Positions 51,122-60,420 of a stretch of 64,000 bases of DNA are shown piece by piece. The stretch lies in assembly GCF_048159605.1 (NCBI RefSeq), contig NZ_JBLREB010000002.1, forward strand, positions 124,001 through 188,000. Direction: 5' to 3'. A model generated the notes under the pieces. That model saw only the letters and a list, made by a program, of their open reading frames with translations. It was not told where the DNA came from and searched no databases. This DNA is from Ectobacillus polymachus (GTDB lineage: Bacteria; Bacillota; Bacilli; Bacillales; Bacillaceae_G). Position 1 is the stretch's first letter. Every line of letters starts with the position of its first letter. Made by a program: the position numbers and the translations under genes.

Positions 51122-52788
51122 ACGCACTCGAGCAAATAAAGGATTTAGTAAAAGAAGAAATTACAGCCGCTGTTTTGAAGGCCGGCTTAGCAACTGAGGA
51201 ACAAATTCAAAATATTATTTTAGAAGTTCCGAAGGACAAAACCAATGGCGACTATTCTACTAACACAGCGATGCAGCTAGCTCGCATTGCCAAAAAAGCA
51301 CCTCGTATGATTGCAGATGAAATCGTGAAAAACTTTAATAAAGAAAAAGCCTCTGTCGAAAAAATTGAAATTGCAGGACCGGGTTTCATCAACTTTTACA
51401 TGAACAATAGTTATTTAACAGATTTAATTCCTGCTATTTTAACAGCAGGTGAATCATACGGTGCAAGCAATGTAGGGAATGGCGAGCGCGTGCAGGTGGA
51501 ATTTGTATCAGCAAACCCAACTGGCGACCTTCATTTAGGACATGCCCGCGGCGCAGCAGTCGGTGATACATTATGTAATGTTCTTGCAAAGGCTGGTTAT
51601 GATGTATCTCGTGAATATTATATTAACGACGCCGGCAATCAAATTCATAATCTAGCACTATCCGTCGAAGCACGCTATATGCAGGCGCTTGGATTAGAAA
51701 AGGAAATGCCAGAAGACGGCTATTACGGAGCAGATGTGAAAAACATCGGAGAAAAACTAGCGAAAGAATTCGGCGATCACTATATGAATGTAGCTGAAGA
51801 GGAACGGTATAACTTCTTCCGTGAACACGGCTTACAGCTAGAGCTTGCGAAGCTGCAAAAAGACTTAGACAGCTTCCGCGTTCATTTTGATGTATGGTAC
51901 TCCGAAACATCTTTATATAAAAGCGGCAAGGTAGCTGAGGCACTCGCTGACTTGAAAGAGCGCGGTGAAATTTATGAAAAGGACGGCGCTACTTGGTTCC
52001 GTTCCACTACTTATGGTGATGATAAGGACCGCGTACTTATTAAGCAAGATGGTTCATACACGTATTTAACACCAGACATTGCGTACCACCGCGATAAAAT
52101 TGAACGTGGCTTTACGAAGCTCATTAACATTTGGGGCGCTGACCACCACGGCTATATCCCACGTATGAAAGCAGCTATCCAAGCACTTGGCAATGACAAG
52201 GATACGCTAGAAGTGGAAATTATCCAAATGGTGCAACTGTACCAAAACGGAGAAAAAGTGAAGATGAGTAAGCGTACAGGTAAGGCGGTTACCCTTCGTG
52301 AATTAATGGAAGAAGTAGGTATCGATGCTATGCGTTATTTCTTCGCTATGCGCAGCGCCGACTCTCATCTTGACTTTGATATGGACTTAGCCGTTTCGAA
52401 ATCAAACGAAAACCCTGTTTACTATGCCCAATACGCCCACGCTCGCGTATGCAGTATCCTGCGCCAAGGCGAGGAACTTGGCCTAGCAGCATCAGGCGAA
52501 TCAAACTATTCATTAATTGATACAGAAAAAGAGTATGATCTATTGAAGAAGCTCGGTGAATATCCTGCAGCTGTTGCAGAAGCTGCTGCAAAACGCATTC
52601 CGCACCGCGTGACGAACTACCTCTTTGAAGTATCATCCGCTCTTCACAGTTTCTATAATGCGGAAAAAGTACTTGACCGAGAAAATATCGAGAAGAGCCA
52701 AGCACGCTATGACTTAATGAAGGCAGTTCAACTTACATTACAAAGCGCGTTAGCTATCATTGGTGTATCTGCACCTGAGAAAATGTAA
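51118..52788 (+). CDS. argS: Arginyl-tRNA synthetase
   Basis: A 556-residue class I synthetase. The N-terminal Add-1 domain precedes the HIGH-like NPTGDLHLGHARGAAVGD, the KMSK-like EKVKMSKRTGKAVTLREL and a C-terminal anticodon-binding DALR domain (YDLLKKLGEYPAAVAEAAAKRIPHRVTNYLFEVSSALHSFYNAEKVL). It charges tRNA-Arg. The start overlaps ywiB, with AAGGAGG at good spacing. A strong terminator follows. Confidence 0.96.
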   Translation: MNALEQIKDLVKEEITAAVLKAGLATEEQIQNIILEVPKDKTNGDYSTNTAMQLARIAKKAPRMIADEIVKNFNKEKASVEKIEIAGPGFINFYMNNSYLTDLIPAILTAGESYGASNVGNGERVQVEFVSANPTGDLHLGHARGAAVGDTLCNVLAKAGYDVSREYYINDAGNQIHNLALSVEARYMQALGLEKEMPEDGYYGADVKNIGEKLAKEFGDHYMNVAEEERYNFFREHGLQLELAKLQKDLDSFRVHFDVWYSETSLYKSGKVAEALADLKERGEIYEKDGATWFRSTTYGDDKDRVLIKQDGSYTYLTPDIAYHRDKIERGFTKLINIWGADHHGYIPRMKAAIQALGNDKDTLEVEIIQMVQLYQNGEKVKMSKRTGKAVTLRELMEEVGIDAMRYFFAMRSADSHLDFDMDLAVSKSNENPVYYAQYAHARVCSILRQGEELGLAASGESNYSLIDTEKEYDLLKKLGEYPAAVAEAAAKRIPHRVTNYLFEVSSALHSFYNAEKVLDRENIEKSQARYDLMKAVQLTLQSALAIIGVSAPEKM

Positions 52789-52801
52789 ATTACAGCACGG
52801 T

Positions 52802-52838
52802 AAAAACCTCGTTTCCAGATGGAAACGAGGTTTTTTTG
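52802..52838 (+). terminator. Terminator of ywiB-argS
   Basis: AAAACCTCGTTTCC pairs with GGAAACGAGGTTTT around AGAT, followed by TTT. Confidence 0.92.
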
Positions 52839-52875
52839 AGCTCTCCCCAAGGGAATCCCCGGAGACAGGAGAAAA

Positions 52876-52916
52876 AGAAAACGGAACGGATTCACGATGA
52901 ATCCGTTCCGTTTTCT
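52876..52916 (-). terminator. Terminator of map
   Basis: A perfect 18-bp stem (52876-52893 with 52899-52916) around ACGAT; on the minus strand it ends in TTTTCT. Confidence 0.85.
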
Positions 52917-52919
52917 CTA

Positions 52920-53663
52920 TTAAAGTTCTGTTAATACAATTGGTTCGCCTCTTGTTACGACAATCGTATGCTCGCATTGGGCAACCGGGCTTCGATCTGG
53001 TGTTACGAACGTCCAGCCGTCCCCTGATTCTACGATATAGGTTGCTCCGTTTGCGACGAAAGGCTCGACGGCAAGTACAAGGCCGTCTTTCAGTAGCTTG
53101 TTATCCAATGGGTCAAAGTAATTGAGGACATTCTCAGGTGCTTCATGAAGGCTTTCACCGATGCCGTGCCCTGTTAAATTCTCAATAATCGTAAGACCCT
53201 TTTTGCGTACTGAATTCATAATCGCACGGCCGATTTGATTTTGTCTCGCGCCGGCTCTTGCTTTTTTAATACCTGCCCAAAAAGCTTCTTCTGCTGCTTT
53301 GCATAGCTTTTCCTTCTCTTCATCATGGCCGAGCACAAAGGAAATACCAGTGTCTGCATAATAGCCGTTTAACGCTGCAGAAACATCAACATTTACGATA
53401 TCGCCCTCTTGCAATACGCGGCTTCCTGGCATGCCGTGGGCAACTTCTTCGTTCACACTAATACAAGTTACCCCAGGGAAATCATACTCATTTATAGGTG
53501 CAGAGATGGCACCGTGCTCATCTAGTACCTCTTTTCCAATCAAATCAAGCTCTTTTGTTGTCATACCGGGCTTCGCTTGTTTTTTCATTTCTTCACGCGC
53601 TAATGCAACAATACGTCCGATTTTGCGTAAACCCTCTAGATCCTTTTCATCTTTAATAATCAT
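52920..53663 (-). CDS. map: Methionine aminopeptidase type I
   Basis: A 247-residue pita-bread metalloprotease that removes N-terminal Met. The metal ligands appear in order: VNEEVAHGMPG (His), VNVDVSAALNGYYADTG (two Asp), GHGIGESLHEAP (His), AVEPFV (Glu) and QCEHTIVV (Glu). Its length matches the B. subtilis MapB/YflG type rather than the ribosomal-operon Map, so it may be a second copy. GAAGGAAGTG precedes the start. Confidence 0.92.
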   Translation of the reverse strand: MIIKDEKDLEGLRKIGRIVALAREEMKKQAKPGMTTKELDLIGKEVLDEHGAISAPINEYDFPGVTCISVNEEVAHGMPGSRVLQEGDIVNVDVSAALNGYYADTGISFVLGHDEEKEKLCKAAEEAFWAGIKKARAGARQNQIGRAIMNSVRKKGLTIIENLTGHGIGESLHEAPENVLNYFDPLDNKLLKDGLVLAVEPFVANGATYIVESGDGWTFVTPDRSPVAQCEHTIVVTRGEPIVLTEL

Positions 53664-53730
53664 TATGACACTTCCTTCTCGTAGTTATCCTCACATGATA
53701 GTAACACGTTTCCTTGCTTACTTCAAAAAA

Positions 53731-53880
53731 TTTATCACGCATTAACGGGCAGTAATACCCCCACTTCAAGGCTTAAAGAAATCGGAAAAGGCTAAGTGGG
53801 GGATAACTGCCCGTAAATTCCTGATTGGTTCAACTAACCCTCGGTGGGAAAAGCCCCCACCGAGGGAAGTTTCACTTTAT
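53731..53880 (+). repeat. Dispersed two-hairpin repeat, copy C
   Basis: Third copy of the family at 13358 and 28134, between the divergent map and ABC genes. It reads TTTATCACGCATTAACGGGCAGT, the inner CCCCCACTT/AAGTGGGGG stem closed by ACTGCCC, then CCCTCGGTGGG/CCCACCGAGGG and GAAGTTTCACTTTAT. The right edge overlaps a perfect 12-bp palindrome TGACAATTGTCA (53880-53891) that belongs to the flank. Confidence 0.85.
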
Positions 53881-53969
53881 GACAATTGTCATTTCTATCT
53901 GGTGACATCCCTTACTGTTTTGGAAGCTTGCTCCAACATAAAATGAAAACATAACACGGAGGTGTAAAA

Positions 53970-54866
53970 ATGGAAAAAATCATTGAAGTGAACCATATTA
54001 CAAAGCGGTTTAAAGATAAAGCAGCGGTAAATGATGTTTCCTTCTCCATTGAAAAGGGAACGGTAACGGCGATTTTGGGTCCCAATGGTGCGGGGAAGAC
54101 AACGATGATTACCATGATGCTAGGGCTACTCTCGCCAACTGAAGGGAAGGCCCGGATGCTTGGCAAGAATCCGAAGGCGGTTCGCAATCGGCTTGGCGCG
54201 ATGCTACAAGAGGTGAGCGTAATGGATGGGGTAACGGTGGGCGAAACCATTGATCTCTTTCGCAGCTATTACGAAGCGCCGCTTCCAAAGAACGAGCTGC
54301 TACGTTTAGCGGATTTAGAGGCAGAGGAAAAGAAGATGGCAGATGGCTTATCGGGCGGACAAAAGCGCCGGCTCGGCTTCGCTCTTGCCCTTGCTGGGAA
54401 TCCCGATATTCTCTTTTTAGATGAACCAACGGTAGGAATGGATATTACGTCGAGAAAACATTTTTGGGATGAGATTCGGCAGTTTGCTAGATTAGGGAAG
54501 ACGATTATTTTAACGACACACTATTTGGAGGAAGCGGATCAACTAGCAAATCGCATTATGTTATTCGCAAATGGAACAATTGCCTGTGATGGTACACCAG
54601 AAGAAATAAAAGCGAGAATTACGAAGAAGTCTGTGACTTTTACGATGTCAAAGCCGATTCCCGCTTCCTTGCTTGCAGCGATCCCACATGTGAAAGGTGC
54701 AGTAGTGGAAGGAACTCGCGTTTCTTTAGTTACAAATGATACCGATGCTGTATTACGGGCAATCTTTGAAGAAAAATTAAATGTTCACGATATTGATGTG
54801 GAGCGCGGCCGTTTGGATGAGGCATTCGAGCAAATTGTGTCACAAGCAAAGGAGGAAATAATATGA
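53970..54866 (+). CDS. ABC-2 transporter ATPase (YvfR-like)
   Basis: A 298-residue ATPase with Walker A GPNGAGKTTM, signature LSGGQKRRLGFAL, Walker B ILFLDEPTVGMD and switch His TTHYLEEA; a C-terminal accessory region of about 80 residues follows. It is the first of four overlapping genes (ATPase, permease, histidine kinase, response regulator), the same order as yvfRSTU of B. subtilis. GGAGGTG is eight bases before the ATG. The cargo is unknown; such sets often serve in export of or resistance to membrane-active compounds. Confidence 0.9.
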   Translation: MEKIIEVNHITKRFKDKAAVNDVSFSIEKGTVTAILGPNGAGKTTMITMMLGLLSPTEGKARMLGKNPKAVRNRLGAMLQEVSVMDGVTVGETIDLFRSYYEAPLPKNELLRLADLEAEEKKMADGLSGGQKRRLGFALALAGNPDILFLDEPTVGMDITSRKHFWDEIRQFARLGKTIILTTHYLEEADQLANRIMLFANGTIACDGTPEEIKARITKKSVTFTMSKPIPASLLAAIPHVKGAVVEGTRVSLVTNDTDAVLRAIFEEKLNVHDIDVERGRLDEAFEQIVSQAKEEII

Positions 54867-55597
54867 ATGCATTTACCATGCAATGTAAAGTCGAATTGAA
54901 GAGAACGTTTCGGAATAGAAGATTTGTAGTGATGTCACTGCTTATGCCGATTATGTTTTATTATATTTTTACGAATGCAGTAGCGGGGGGAAATGCACCG
55001 GAAGGCTGGAAGGCGCATTATCTTGTATCAATGGCTGCATTTAGCGTGATCGGAACGGCTATTAATACGTTAGGTCTTCGTCTCGTTCAGGAGAATACGC
55101 AAGGATGGTCGCGTCTGATGCGAGTTACGCCGCTGCCTAATGGCGCATATATTGCAGCAAAAATGGTTGCGCAATCCCTTATAAATGCCCTTTGTATTAT
55201 TGTTGTGTTCGTAGCAGGATTTTTGATTAATCATATTCAGCTTAGCATGTGGCAATGGATTTCAAGCTTTTTCTGGATTTTACTTGGTTCTATGCCGTTT
55301 TTAGCACTTGGCACGTTAATTGGGACGATGAAAAGAATCGATACAGCATCTGCCCTCGCAAATATACTGTATTTAAGTATCTCTATGCTGGGCGGACTAT
55401 GGATGCCGCTTGAGATTTTCCCAAAGACGCTGCAATCGATTGGAAAGGTTCTGCCTACGTACTCGTTTGGTAATGGAGCTTGGAATATTGTAGACGGAAA
55501 GGCACCGGATCTAGCTAGTGCTGCTCTGCTAGCAGGATATCTCGTTATCTTTGTGGTACTATCTATTTATATTCGAAAAAGACAGGAAGCGGTGTAG
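54863..55597 (+). CDS. ABC-2 transporter permease (YvfS-like)
   Basis: A 244-residue protein with six membrane helices, ABC-2 class (MQCKVELKRTFRNRRFVVMSLLMPIMFYYIFTN, and ILYLSISMLGGLWMPLEIFP near the fifth helix). It overlaps the ATPase gene by four bases and shares one base with the histidine kinase gene. Confidence 0.9.
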   Translation: MNAFTMQCKVELKRTFRNRRFVVMSLLMPIMFYYIFTNAVAGGNAPEGWKAHYLVSMAAFSVIGTAINTLGLRLVQENTQGWSRLMRVTPLPNGAYIAAKMVAQSLINALCIIVVFVAGFLINHIQLSMWQWISSFFWILLGSMPFLALGTLIGTMKRIDTASALANILYLSISMLGGLWMPLEIFPKTLQSIGKVLPTYSFGNGAWNIVDGKAPDLASAALLAGYLVIFVVLSIYIRKRQEAV

Positions 55598-56718
55598 TGA
55601 AGAAAAAATTTAAGTTGTTTCCAGATAAATACGGATATTTTCCTTATATTTGGCTTATCTATCTTGCTTTTCCCATTCGATATTTAATGCTTGAAACGGG
55701 TTCAAAACGAATCATCGGCTTTTTGTTGCTGATGATTTTTGTCGTAGCGTATCGACAAGCGTATGCAACGAAGAAATCACTAGAATTATGGGTGCTGTTA
55801 CAAATTGGTATTATTTTAATTTACTCCTCCTTTTACAATATCTTTTATTTGTATATGAATTTTTTTCCAGCCTCTTTTTTAGGCTATATTCGTACAAAGG
55901 CTCGCTATTTTCAGATATATGCTGTGTTTGTCGTAGCTGTGATTACACCGTTTTTCCTTCAGCAGGGAACATGGATGAATCAAGATATGTTTTTTATGAT
56001 TCCATTTTTTGTTTTGATGATGGTGTTTCCATTCGGGATGCGTATGCAGGTGAAACGCCGAGAATTACAGAATGAGTTGAATAAAGCCAATGAGCAAATT
56101 CATGAGCTTGTGAAGCGTGAGGAGCGGCAGCGAATTGCCCGCGATCTTCATGATACGCTTGGTCATACGTTATCGCTTATTACGTTAAAGAGCCAGCTTA
56201 TCGAAAGAGTTGTGACAAGTGATCCAGACAGGGCGAAGCAGGAGGCGAAGGAAATCCAAAACACATCACGTGCTGCCCTTAAGCAAGTACGTGAACTTAT
56301 TGCAGATATGCGCAATAGCTCAATTCCGGAGGAAATCATTCATGTGAAGGGAATCCTGCAGGCGGCAAATATTGCATGTACGTATGAAGAGCATATGCAG
56401 GCGGAGGAGACTCCTTTGTTTACGCAAAATATTTTAAGCATGTGCTTGCGGGAGGCCGTAACGAATGTTGTGAAGCATAGTAAGGCGACATGCTGCAAGG
56501 TAATCTTAGCGAAAGAGAAGGGAAGAATCCTGCTTACTGTAAACGATAATGGAATTGGAATCCAGCAGAATGACGGAGAAGGAAATGGGATGAAAGGGAT
56601 GCAGGAGCGGCTTAGCTTTATAGACGGGACGTTCACTGTTTCTACAGGGGAGACCGGAACGAGTCTGATTTGCTCTGTGCCAATTGTGATTCGCGGAAGG
56701 GACAGGGAAAGGCCATGA
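55597..56718 (+). CDS. Sensor histidine kinase, NarL/DesK type (YvfT-like)
   Basis: A 373-residue kinase. Five or six helices fill residues about 12-150, with little outside loop, so it likely senses within the membrane or through the transporter. A short coiled coil leads to the HisKA_3 box ERQRIARDLHDTLGHTLSLITLKSQL (His phosphorylated) and the ATPase domain (LREAVTNVVKHSKA, DNGIGIQQNDGEGNGMKGMQERL). GTG start at 55597 overlaps the permease stop by one base. It is coupled to the regulator that follows. Confidence 0.92.
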   Translation: MKKKFKLFPDKYGYFPYIWLIYLAFPIRYLMLETGSKRIIGFLLLMIFVVAYRQAYATKKSLELWVLLQIGIILIYSSFYNIFYLYMNFFPASFLGYIRTKARYFQIYAVFVVAVITPFFLQQGTWMNQDMFFMIPFFVLMMVFPFGMRMQVKRRELQNELNKANEQIHELVKREERQRIARDLHDTLGHTLSLITLKSQLIERVVTSDPDRAKQEAKEIQNTSRAALKQVRELIADMRNSSIPEEIIHVKGILQAANIACTYEEHMQAEETPLFTQNILSMCLREAVTNVVKHSKATCCKVILAKEKGRILLTVNDNGIGIQQNDGEGNGMKGMQERLSFIDGTFTVSTGETGTSLICSVPIVIRGRDRERP

Positions 56719-57317
56719 TTACGATTATGATAGCAGAAGATCAACGAATGCTGCGCGGGGCGCTAGGGGCTCTGTTAGATTTGGAAGATGATTTGCAGAT
56801 CATTGGGCAGGCGGAAAACGGCGAAGAAGCGATGGAGATAATTCGAACGTTAAAGCCCGATGTATGCATTATGGATATTGAAATGCCGATATATAGCGGC
56901 CTGGACGTCGTAGAAGGAATGAAAAAGGAAGGTATGCCTTGTAAGACGATTATTCTTACGACATTTGCAAGACCGGGTTACTTTGAACGAGCGATGAAGG
57001 CGGGGGTAGATGGCTATTTGTTAAAGGATAGTCCAATTGAGGATCTCGCTAATAGCGTCCGGAATGTGATGAAGGGAAAGCGGGAAATCTCGCCTGATTT
57101 AATGTTCGGATTGTGGCAGGAAGGGAATCCGCTAACAGAGCGCGATAAAGACATGCTAGCCTTGGCAAAGGAAGGCTATACAACAGATGAAATGGCGAAA
57201 AAACTGTATCTTTCCTCAGGAACCGTTCGAAATTATATGTCAGAGATTCTAAATAAACTCGGTGTACGAAATCGTATTGAAGCCATTGCCAAGGCGGAGG
57301 AAAAGGGATGGATATGA
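56715..57317 (+). CDS. Response regulator, NarL/LuxR type (YvfU-like)
   Basis: A 200-residue regulator: receiver with AEDQRMLRGAL, phospho-acceptor in PDVCIMDIEMPIYSGLD, Thr in TILTTFARPG and Lys in GYLLKDS; then a LuxR helix-turn-helix (LTERDKDMLALAKEGYTTDEMAKKLYLSSGTVRNYMSEILNKLGVRNRIEA). It starts in an ATGA overlap with the kinase gene; an in-frame ATG at 56670 lies inside that gene. It likely controls its own operon. Confidence 0.93.
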   Translation: MITIMIAEDQRMLRGALGALLDLEDDLQIIGQAENGEEAMEIIRTLKPDVCIMDIEMPIYSGLDVVEGMKKEGMPCKTIILTTFARPGYFERAMKAGVDGYLLKDSPIEDLANSVRNVMKGKREISPDLMFGLWQEGNPLTERDKDMLALAKEGYTTDEMAKKLYLSSGTVRNYMSEILNKLGVRNRIEAIAKAEEKGWI

Positions 57318-57361
57318 GGGTGGGCATAACAGAACCTTGTATCAAAACAGAAAGTAAGATT

Positions 57362-57411
57362 AAAAGACGTTCATTAAAGTAGCTTTGCAGCTTAATGGGC
57401 GTCTTTTTTTG
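57362..57411 (+). terminator. Terminator of the ABC/two-component operon
   Basis: AAAGACG-TTCATTAA pairs with TTAATGGG-CGTCTTT with an inner AGCTTTGCAGCT, followed by TTTT. Confidence 0.75.
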
Positions 57412-57422
57412 ACTAAAAACAT

Positions 57423-58301
57423 TCATACTTGCTCTTTTTTAATAAATTCCTTAAAAAGATTTATAAATTGTTCTATCTCTGGCGTTTGTTTTCTCCACAT
57501 TATATATGTAAAACTAACTGGTGGTTGAATGAAATTCGGTTCAACTATTTTTAATTTCTCTGGGGTAGAAATATTTTTTAGTATATAAACGGGTAGGTAA
57601 GAAATACCTTGCTCGTTTTTTATTAATTGTTCCGTTACTTTAACATCTTGAATTGAAGTAGTTTCAACTTGAGGAAAATAGTGCTGAATTTCTTTTAGTA
57701 ATGGTTCCCAGTATGTTGGATGATTATTAATGATAAGTCTGTATTTTTTTAAGAAAGATAATTCATCTTCTATTTTTTGATTTGGTCCCATATTAGGTAC
57801 AACTAGCTTTATTGTTCCTTCGCAAATCTTTTCACTGTTTAATTTTGATGAAAATGGTTCTACTCTATTTAATCCAATTTGAAAATCGTCATTTTCCACT
57901 GATTCAGTGATATTTCCTTGTGCAACTGAAATAGAAATATCGATATTAGGAGAGTTTTTAAAAAAAATAGGAAGAAATTTGGGGATTAAATAAGTAGCTA
58001 TGTACGGTGTAACAACTATATTTAATCGGAATGAATAATGATTTTTTAAATATCTCATTTTCTCCATACCTGTTTCGTAAGTGTTAATCAACTCTTTAGC
58101 GATTGGTAAGAATGCTTCTCCTTCTTCTGTTAGCTTTATATGTCTATCAATTGTTTCAAATAGTTTTACTTGCATATGTTCTTCTAACTTTTTAATTTGA
58201 TTAAAGACGGAAGGTTGAGTAATAAATAACTCTTCCGAAGCCTTCCTATAATTTAGATGTTTGGCTAATACTATAAATGTATAATACCAATCTATATTCA
58301 T
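57423..58301 (-). CDS. LysR-family transcriptional regulator
   Basis: A 292-residue LysR regulator: N-terminal winged helix (WYYTFIVLAKHLNYRKASEELFITQPSVFNQIKKLEEHMQVKLFE) and a two-lobed effector domain (FRLNIVVTPYIATYLIPKFLPIFFKNSPNIDISI). The ATG at 58301 has GGGGGAA five bases upstream. It is divergent from the PEBP gene across 139 bp and probably regulates it. Both genes are AT-rich compared with the neighbouring operons, which hints at later arrival. The effector is unknown. Confidence 0.9.
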   Translation of the reverse strand: MNIDWYYTFIVLAKHLNYRKASEELFITQPSVFNQIKKLEEHMQVKLFETIDRHIKLTEEGEAFLPIAKELINTYETGMEKMRYLKNHYSFRLNIVVTPYIATYLIPKFLPIFFKNSPNIDISISVAQGNITESVENDDFQIGLNRVEPFSSKLNSEKICEGTIKLVVPNMGPNQKIEDELSFLKKYRLIINNHPTYWEPLLKEIQHYFPQVETTSIQDVKVTEQLIKNEQGISYLPVYILKNISTPEKLKIVEPNFIQPPVSFTYIMWRKQTPEIEQFINLFKEFIKKEQV

Positions 58302-58440
58302 CTTATTTCCCCCGTATATTAACAATTAACTAACATATTATTACAAAACAAATAATTCCATATTACTATAACATAAAATATACTTTATTCATGAATCGGA
58401 CATTCATCAGGATGGAATGTTCAATAAAGGAGAATCATGC

Positions 58441-58950
58441 ATGAAAGTAACAGTAATGAAAGAAAATGAGTATTTACCTGAAAAGTATTCAAAATATGCT
58501 AGTGATCGTTATAAAAACGGAGATAATCCAATCGTTTCTTTTCCAATTCAATTTAAAGATATTCCAGAAGGAACGAAAAGCTTAGCCCTTACTTTTGTTG
58601 ACCATGATGCTATACCAGTATGTGGGTTCACATGGATACATTGGTTAGCATGCAATATAAATCCGAGTACTGATAGATTGCAAGAAAACATGAGTCAAAA
58701 GAATACATTAGGTATTGTACAAGGTCAAAACAGTTTTGCTTCACCATTCGTTGGGAATACAGATATTAACGTAATACATAGGTATGTCGGTCCAACACCA
58801 CCAGATAGAGACCATGTATATACTTTGACTGTATATGCATTAGATAAAGTGCTAGATTTAAAAGAAGGCTATTTATTAAATGATTTTTATAAAGAAATCG
58901 AAGGGCATGTAATTTCTGACGTTAGTGAAAATATTCTTGCGAAAAAATAG
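58441..58950 (+). CDS. YbhB/YbcL-family PEBP protein
   Basis: A 169-residue protein of the phosphatidylethanolamine-binding (Raf kinase inhibitor-like) family. NPIVSFPIQFKDIPEGTKSLALTFVDHDAIP, GFTWIHWLACNI and YVGPTPPDRDHVYTLTVYALD are the family ligand-pocket motifs (DxDxP-like, GxHR-like). It has no signal peptide. The ATG at 58441 has AAAGGAG eight bases upstream; one at 58417 has none. Bacterial members have no agreed function. It is paired with the divergent LysR gene. Confidence 0.9.
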   Translation: MKVTVMKENEYLPEKYSKYASDRYKNGDNPIVSFPIQFKDIPEGTKSLALTFVDHDAIPVCGFTWIHWLACNINPSTDRLQENMSQKNTLGIVQGQNSFASPFVGNTDINVIHRYVGPTPPDRDHVYTLTVYALDKVLDLKEGYLLNDFYKEIEGHVISDVSENILAKK

Positions 58951-58996
58951 TATTTGTTTGTAAGCCTTTTTCGTCTAAATCCTATACGGAATCAAA

Positions 58997-59050
58997 AAGA
59001 AAAGCTGTCTTCTAAGTCTGAAATCGACTTATGAGACAGCTTTGTTTTTA
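58997..59050. terminator. Terminator between the PEBP and rRNA methyltransferase genes
   Basis: AAAGCTGTCT (59001-59010) pairs with AGACAGCTTT (59034-59043), with an inner AAGTC/GACTT pairing, followed by GTTTTTA. The genes are convergent and it may serve both. Confidence 0.8.
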
Positions 59051-59055
59051 GTAAA

Positions 59056-60420
59056 CTACTTCCCTGTCCACCGTAGTCCTTTTGGATAGTGGTTTTTTAG
59101 GACGCCGCCAGCTAGCTTGCCCCAGCCGATGGAATAACCATCGACTTCTACGAGGTACCAGCCTTTTGGGCCTTCAGCTTGGAGCGCTTCTCCTTTTAGG
59201 TATGCCATGATTTCGTCGTTTGTACGATTATAAGAGTATTTCACTTGTTCGTTCTTTAGCATGAGTGCGAGTGCATGGGCTGGTTCAAAGCGATTTTTCT
59301 TCATTGTACCAAGATGAAGCCCTGGACGAACGACTTTTAGCTTATCAAATGAGAGCATTTCTTTCGGAAGACAGTACAATTGCTCTCCAAACAAGATATA
59401 TTCTCCTTTTGGCGCTTGTAGCAGCGTTTCTTCTACAAAATGAGTATATTCTTTTAGCTGTTTTGTATCTCGAATTGTTTTAGGGTAGTTCCGTTTTGCC
59501 GGCTCGTCTCCGTCTGTTTTTTGCAGCACGGCGATATAATGCCCTTCGCCCCGCATACGATGCGGCCATAGGCGAATGGTATTTTCTATGTTCGCTGCAG
59601 CTTCCGGAATCCATCCTGCTTGTCCGTTGCTAAATCCTTCATACATATGCACGGTTTCGATTTTAAAGTTCGGGTTTTCGTGTATAAATTTGCTAATCGT
59701 GCCTTCGTTTTCTTCCGGTGCAAATGTACAGGTCGAATAGACAAGGCGTCCGCCGGGCTTTAACATATTACCGGCATGCTCGAGGATTTCGGATTGACGT
59801 ACAGAGCAATGCATTACGTTTTCTAAGCTCCATTCTTGGCGAGCAATGGGATCCTTCCGAAACATGCCTTCTCCTGAGCACGGTGCATCGACCATTATGC
59901 GGTCAAAATAGGCAGGAAATCGCTCAGCAAGACGGGCTGGCGTTTCGTTCGTAACGACGGCATTGGAAACACCCATCCGCTCTATGTTTTGTGAAAGAAT
60001 CTTTGCTCTGGCTGGATGGATTTCATTTGTCAGCAAAAAGCCTTGGCCCTGCATTCTAGCAGCAATATGCGTTGTTTTGCCGCCGGGGGCCGCACATAAG
60101 TCTAAAATCTTTTCCCCTGGATGCGGGTCTAGCAGCTCTCCAACTGCCATTGCGCTTGGCTCTTGCATATAATAGACGCCCGCATCATGGTACGGATGCT
60201 TCCCAGGCCGATCATTTTCGCTATAGAAAAAGCCTTCTTGCACCCAAGGAATCTTCTCTATTGTAAAGGGCGTTTTTTGCGTAAATTCGTCTATAGAAAC
60301 TTTGAGTGTGTTTACTCGAAGTCCTTGAGATTTTTTGTCCTCGTAGCTTTTTATAAAATCGTCATATTCTTCTTTAAGTAAATCCTTCATTTTATCTAAA
60401 AAGTCTTTCGGCAAATCCAA
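59056..60420 (-). CDS. RsmF/NSUN-type RNA cytosine-5 methyltransferase
   Basis: A 454-residue SAM enzyme of the NOL1/NOP2/sun family. The SAM site ILDLCAAPGGKTTHIAARM, motif IV VDAPCSGEGMFRKDP and motif VI YSTCTFAPEENEG carry the two catalytic Cys. The last 150 residues are the RsmF-type C-terminal domains found in Firmicute members, with a final PUA-like part (GWYLVEVDGYSIGWGKLAGGVLKNHYPKGLRW). It probably methylates 16S rRNA; the exact cytosine cannot be told. Confidence 0.9.
   Translation of the reverse strand: MDLPKDFLDKMKDLLKEEYDDFIKSYEDKKSQGLRVNTLKVSIDEFTQKTPFTIEKIPWVQEGFFYSENDRPGKHPYHDAGVYYMQEPSAMAVGELLDPHPGEKILDLCAAPGGKTTHIAARMQGQGFLLTNEIHPARAKILSQNIERMGVSNAVVTNETPARLAERFPAYFDRIMVDAPCSGEGMFRKDPIARQEWSLENVMHCSVRQSEILEHAGNMLKPGGRLVYSTCTFAPEENEGTISKFIHENPNFKIETVHMYEGFSNGQAGWIPEAAANIENTIRLWPHRMRGEGHYIAVLQKTDGDEPAKRNYPKTIRDTKQLKEYTHFVEETLLQAPKGEYILFGEQLYCLPKEMLSFDKLKVVRPGLHLGTMKKNRFEPAHALALMLKNEQVKYSYNRTNDEIMAYLKGEALQAEGPKGWYLVEVDGYSIGWGKLAGGVLKNHYPKGLRWTGK

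Noticed and set aside
52346..52705. Antisense frame within argS
   Set aside because: A shadow of a conserved gene; no independent evidence of coding.
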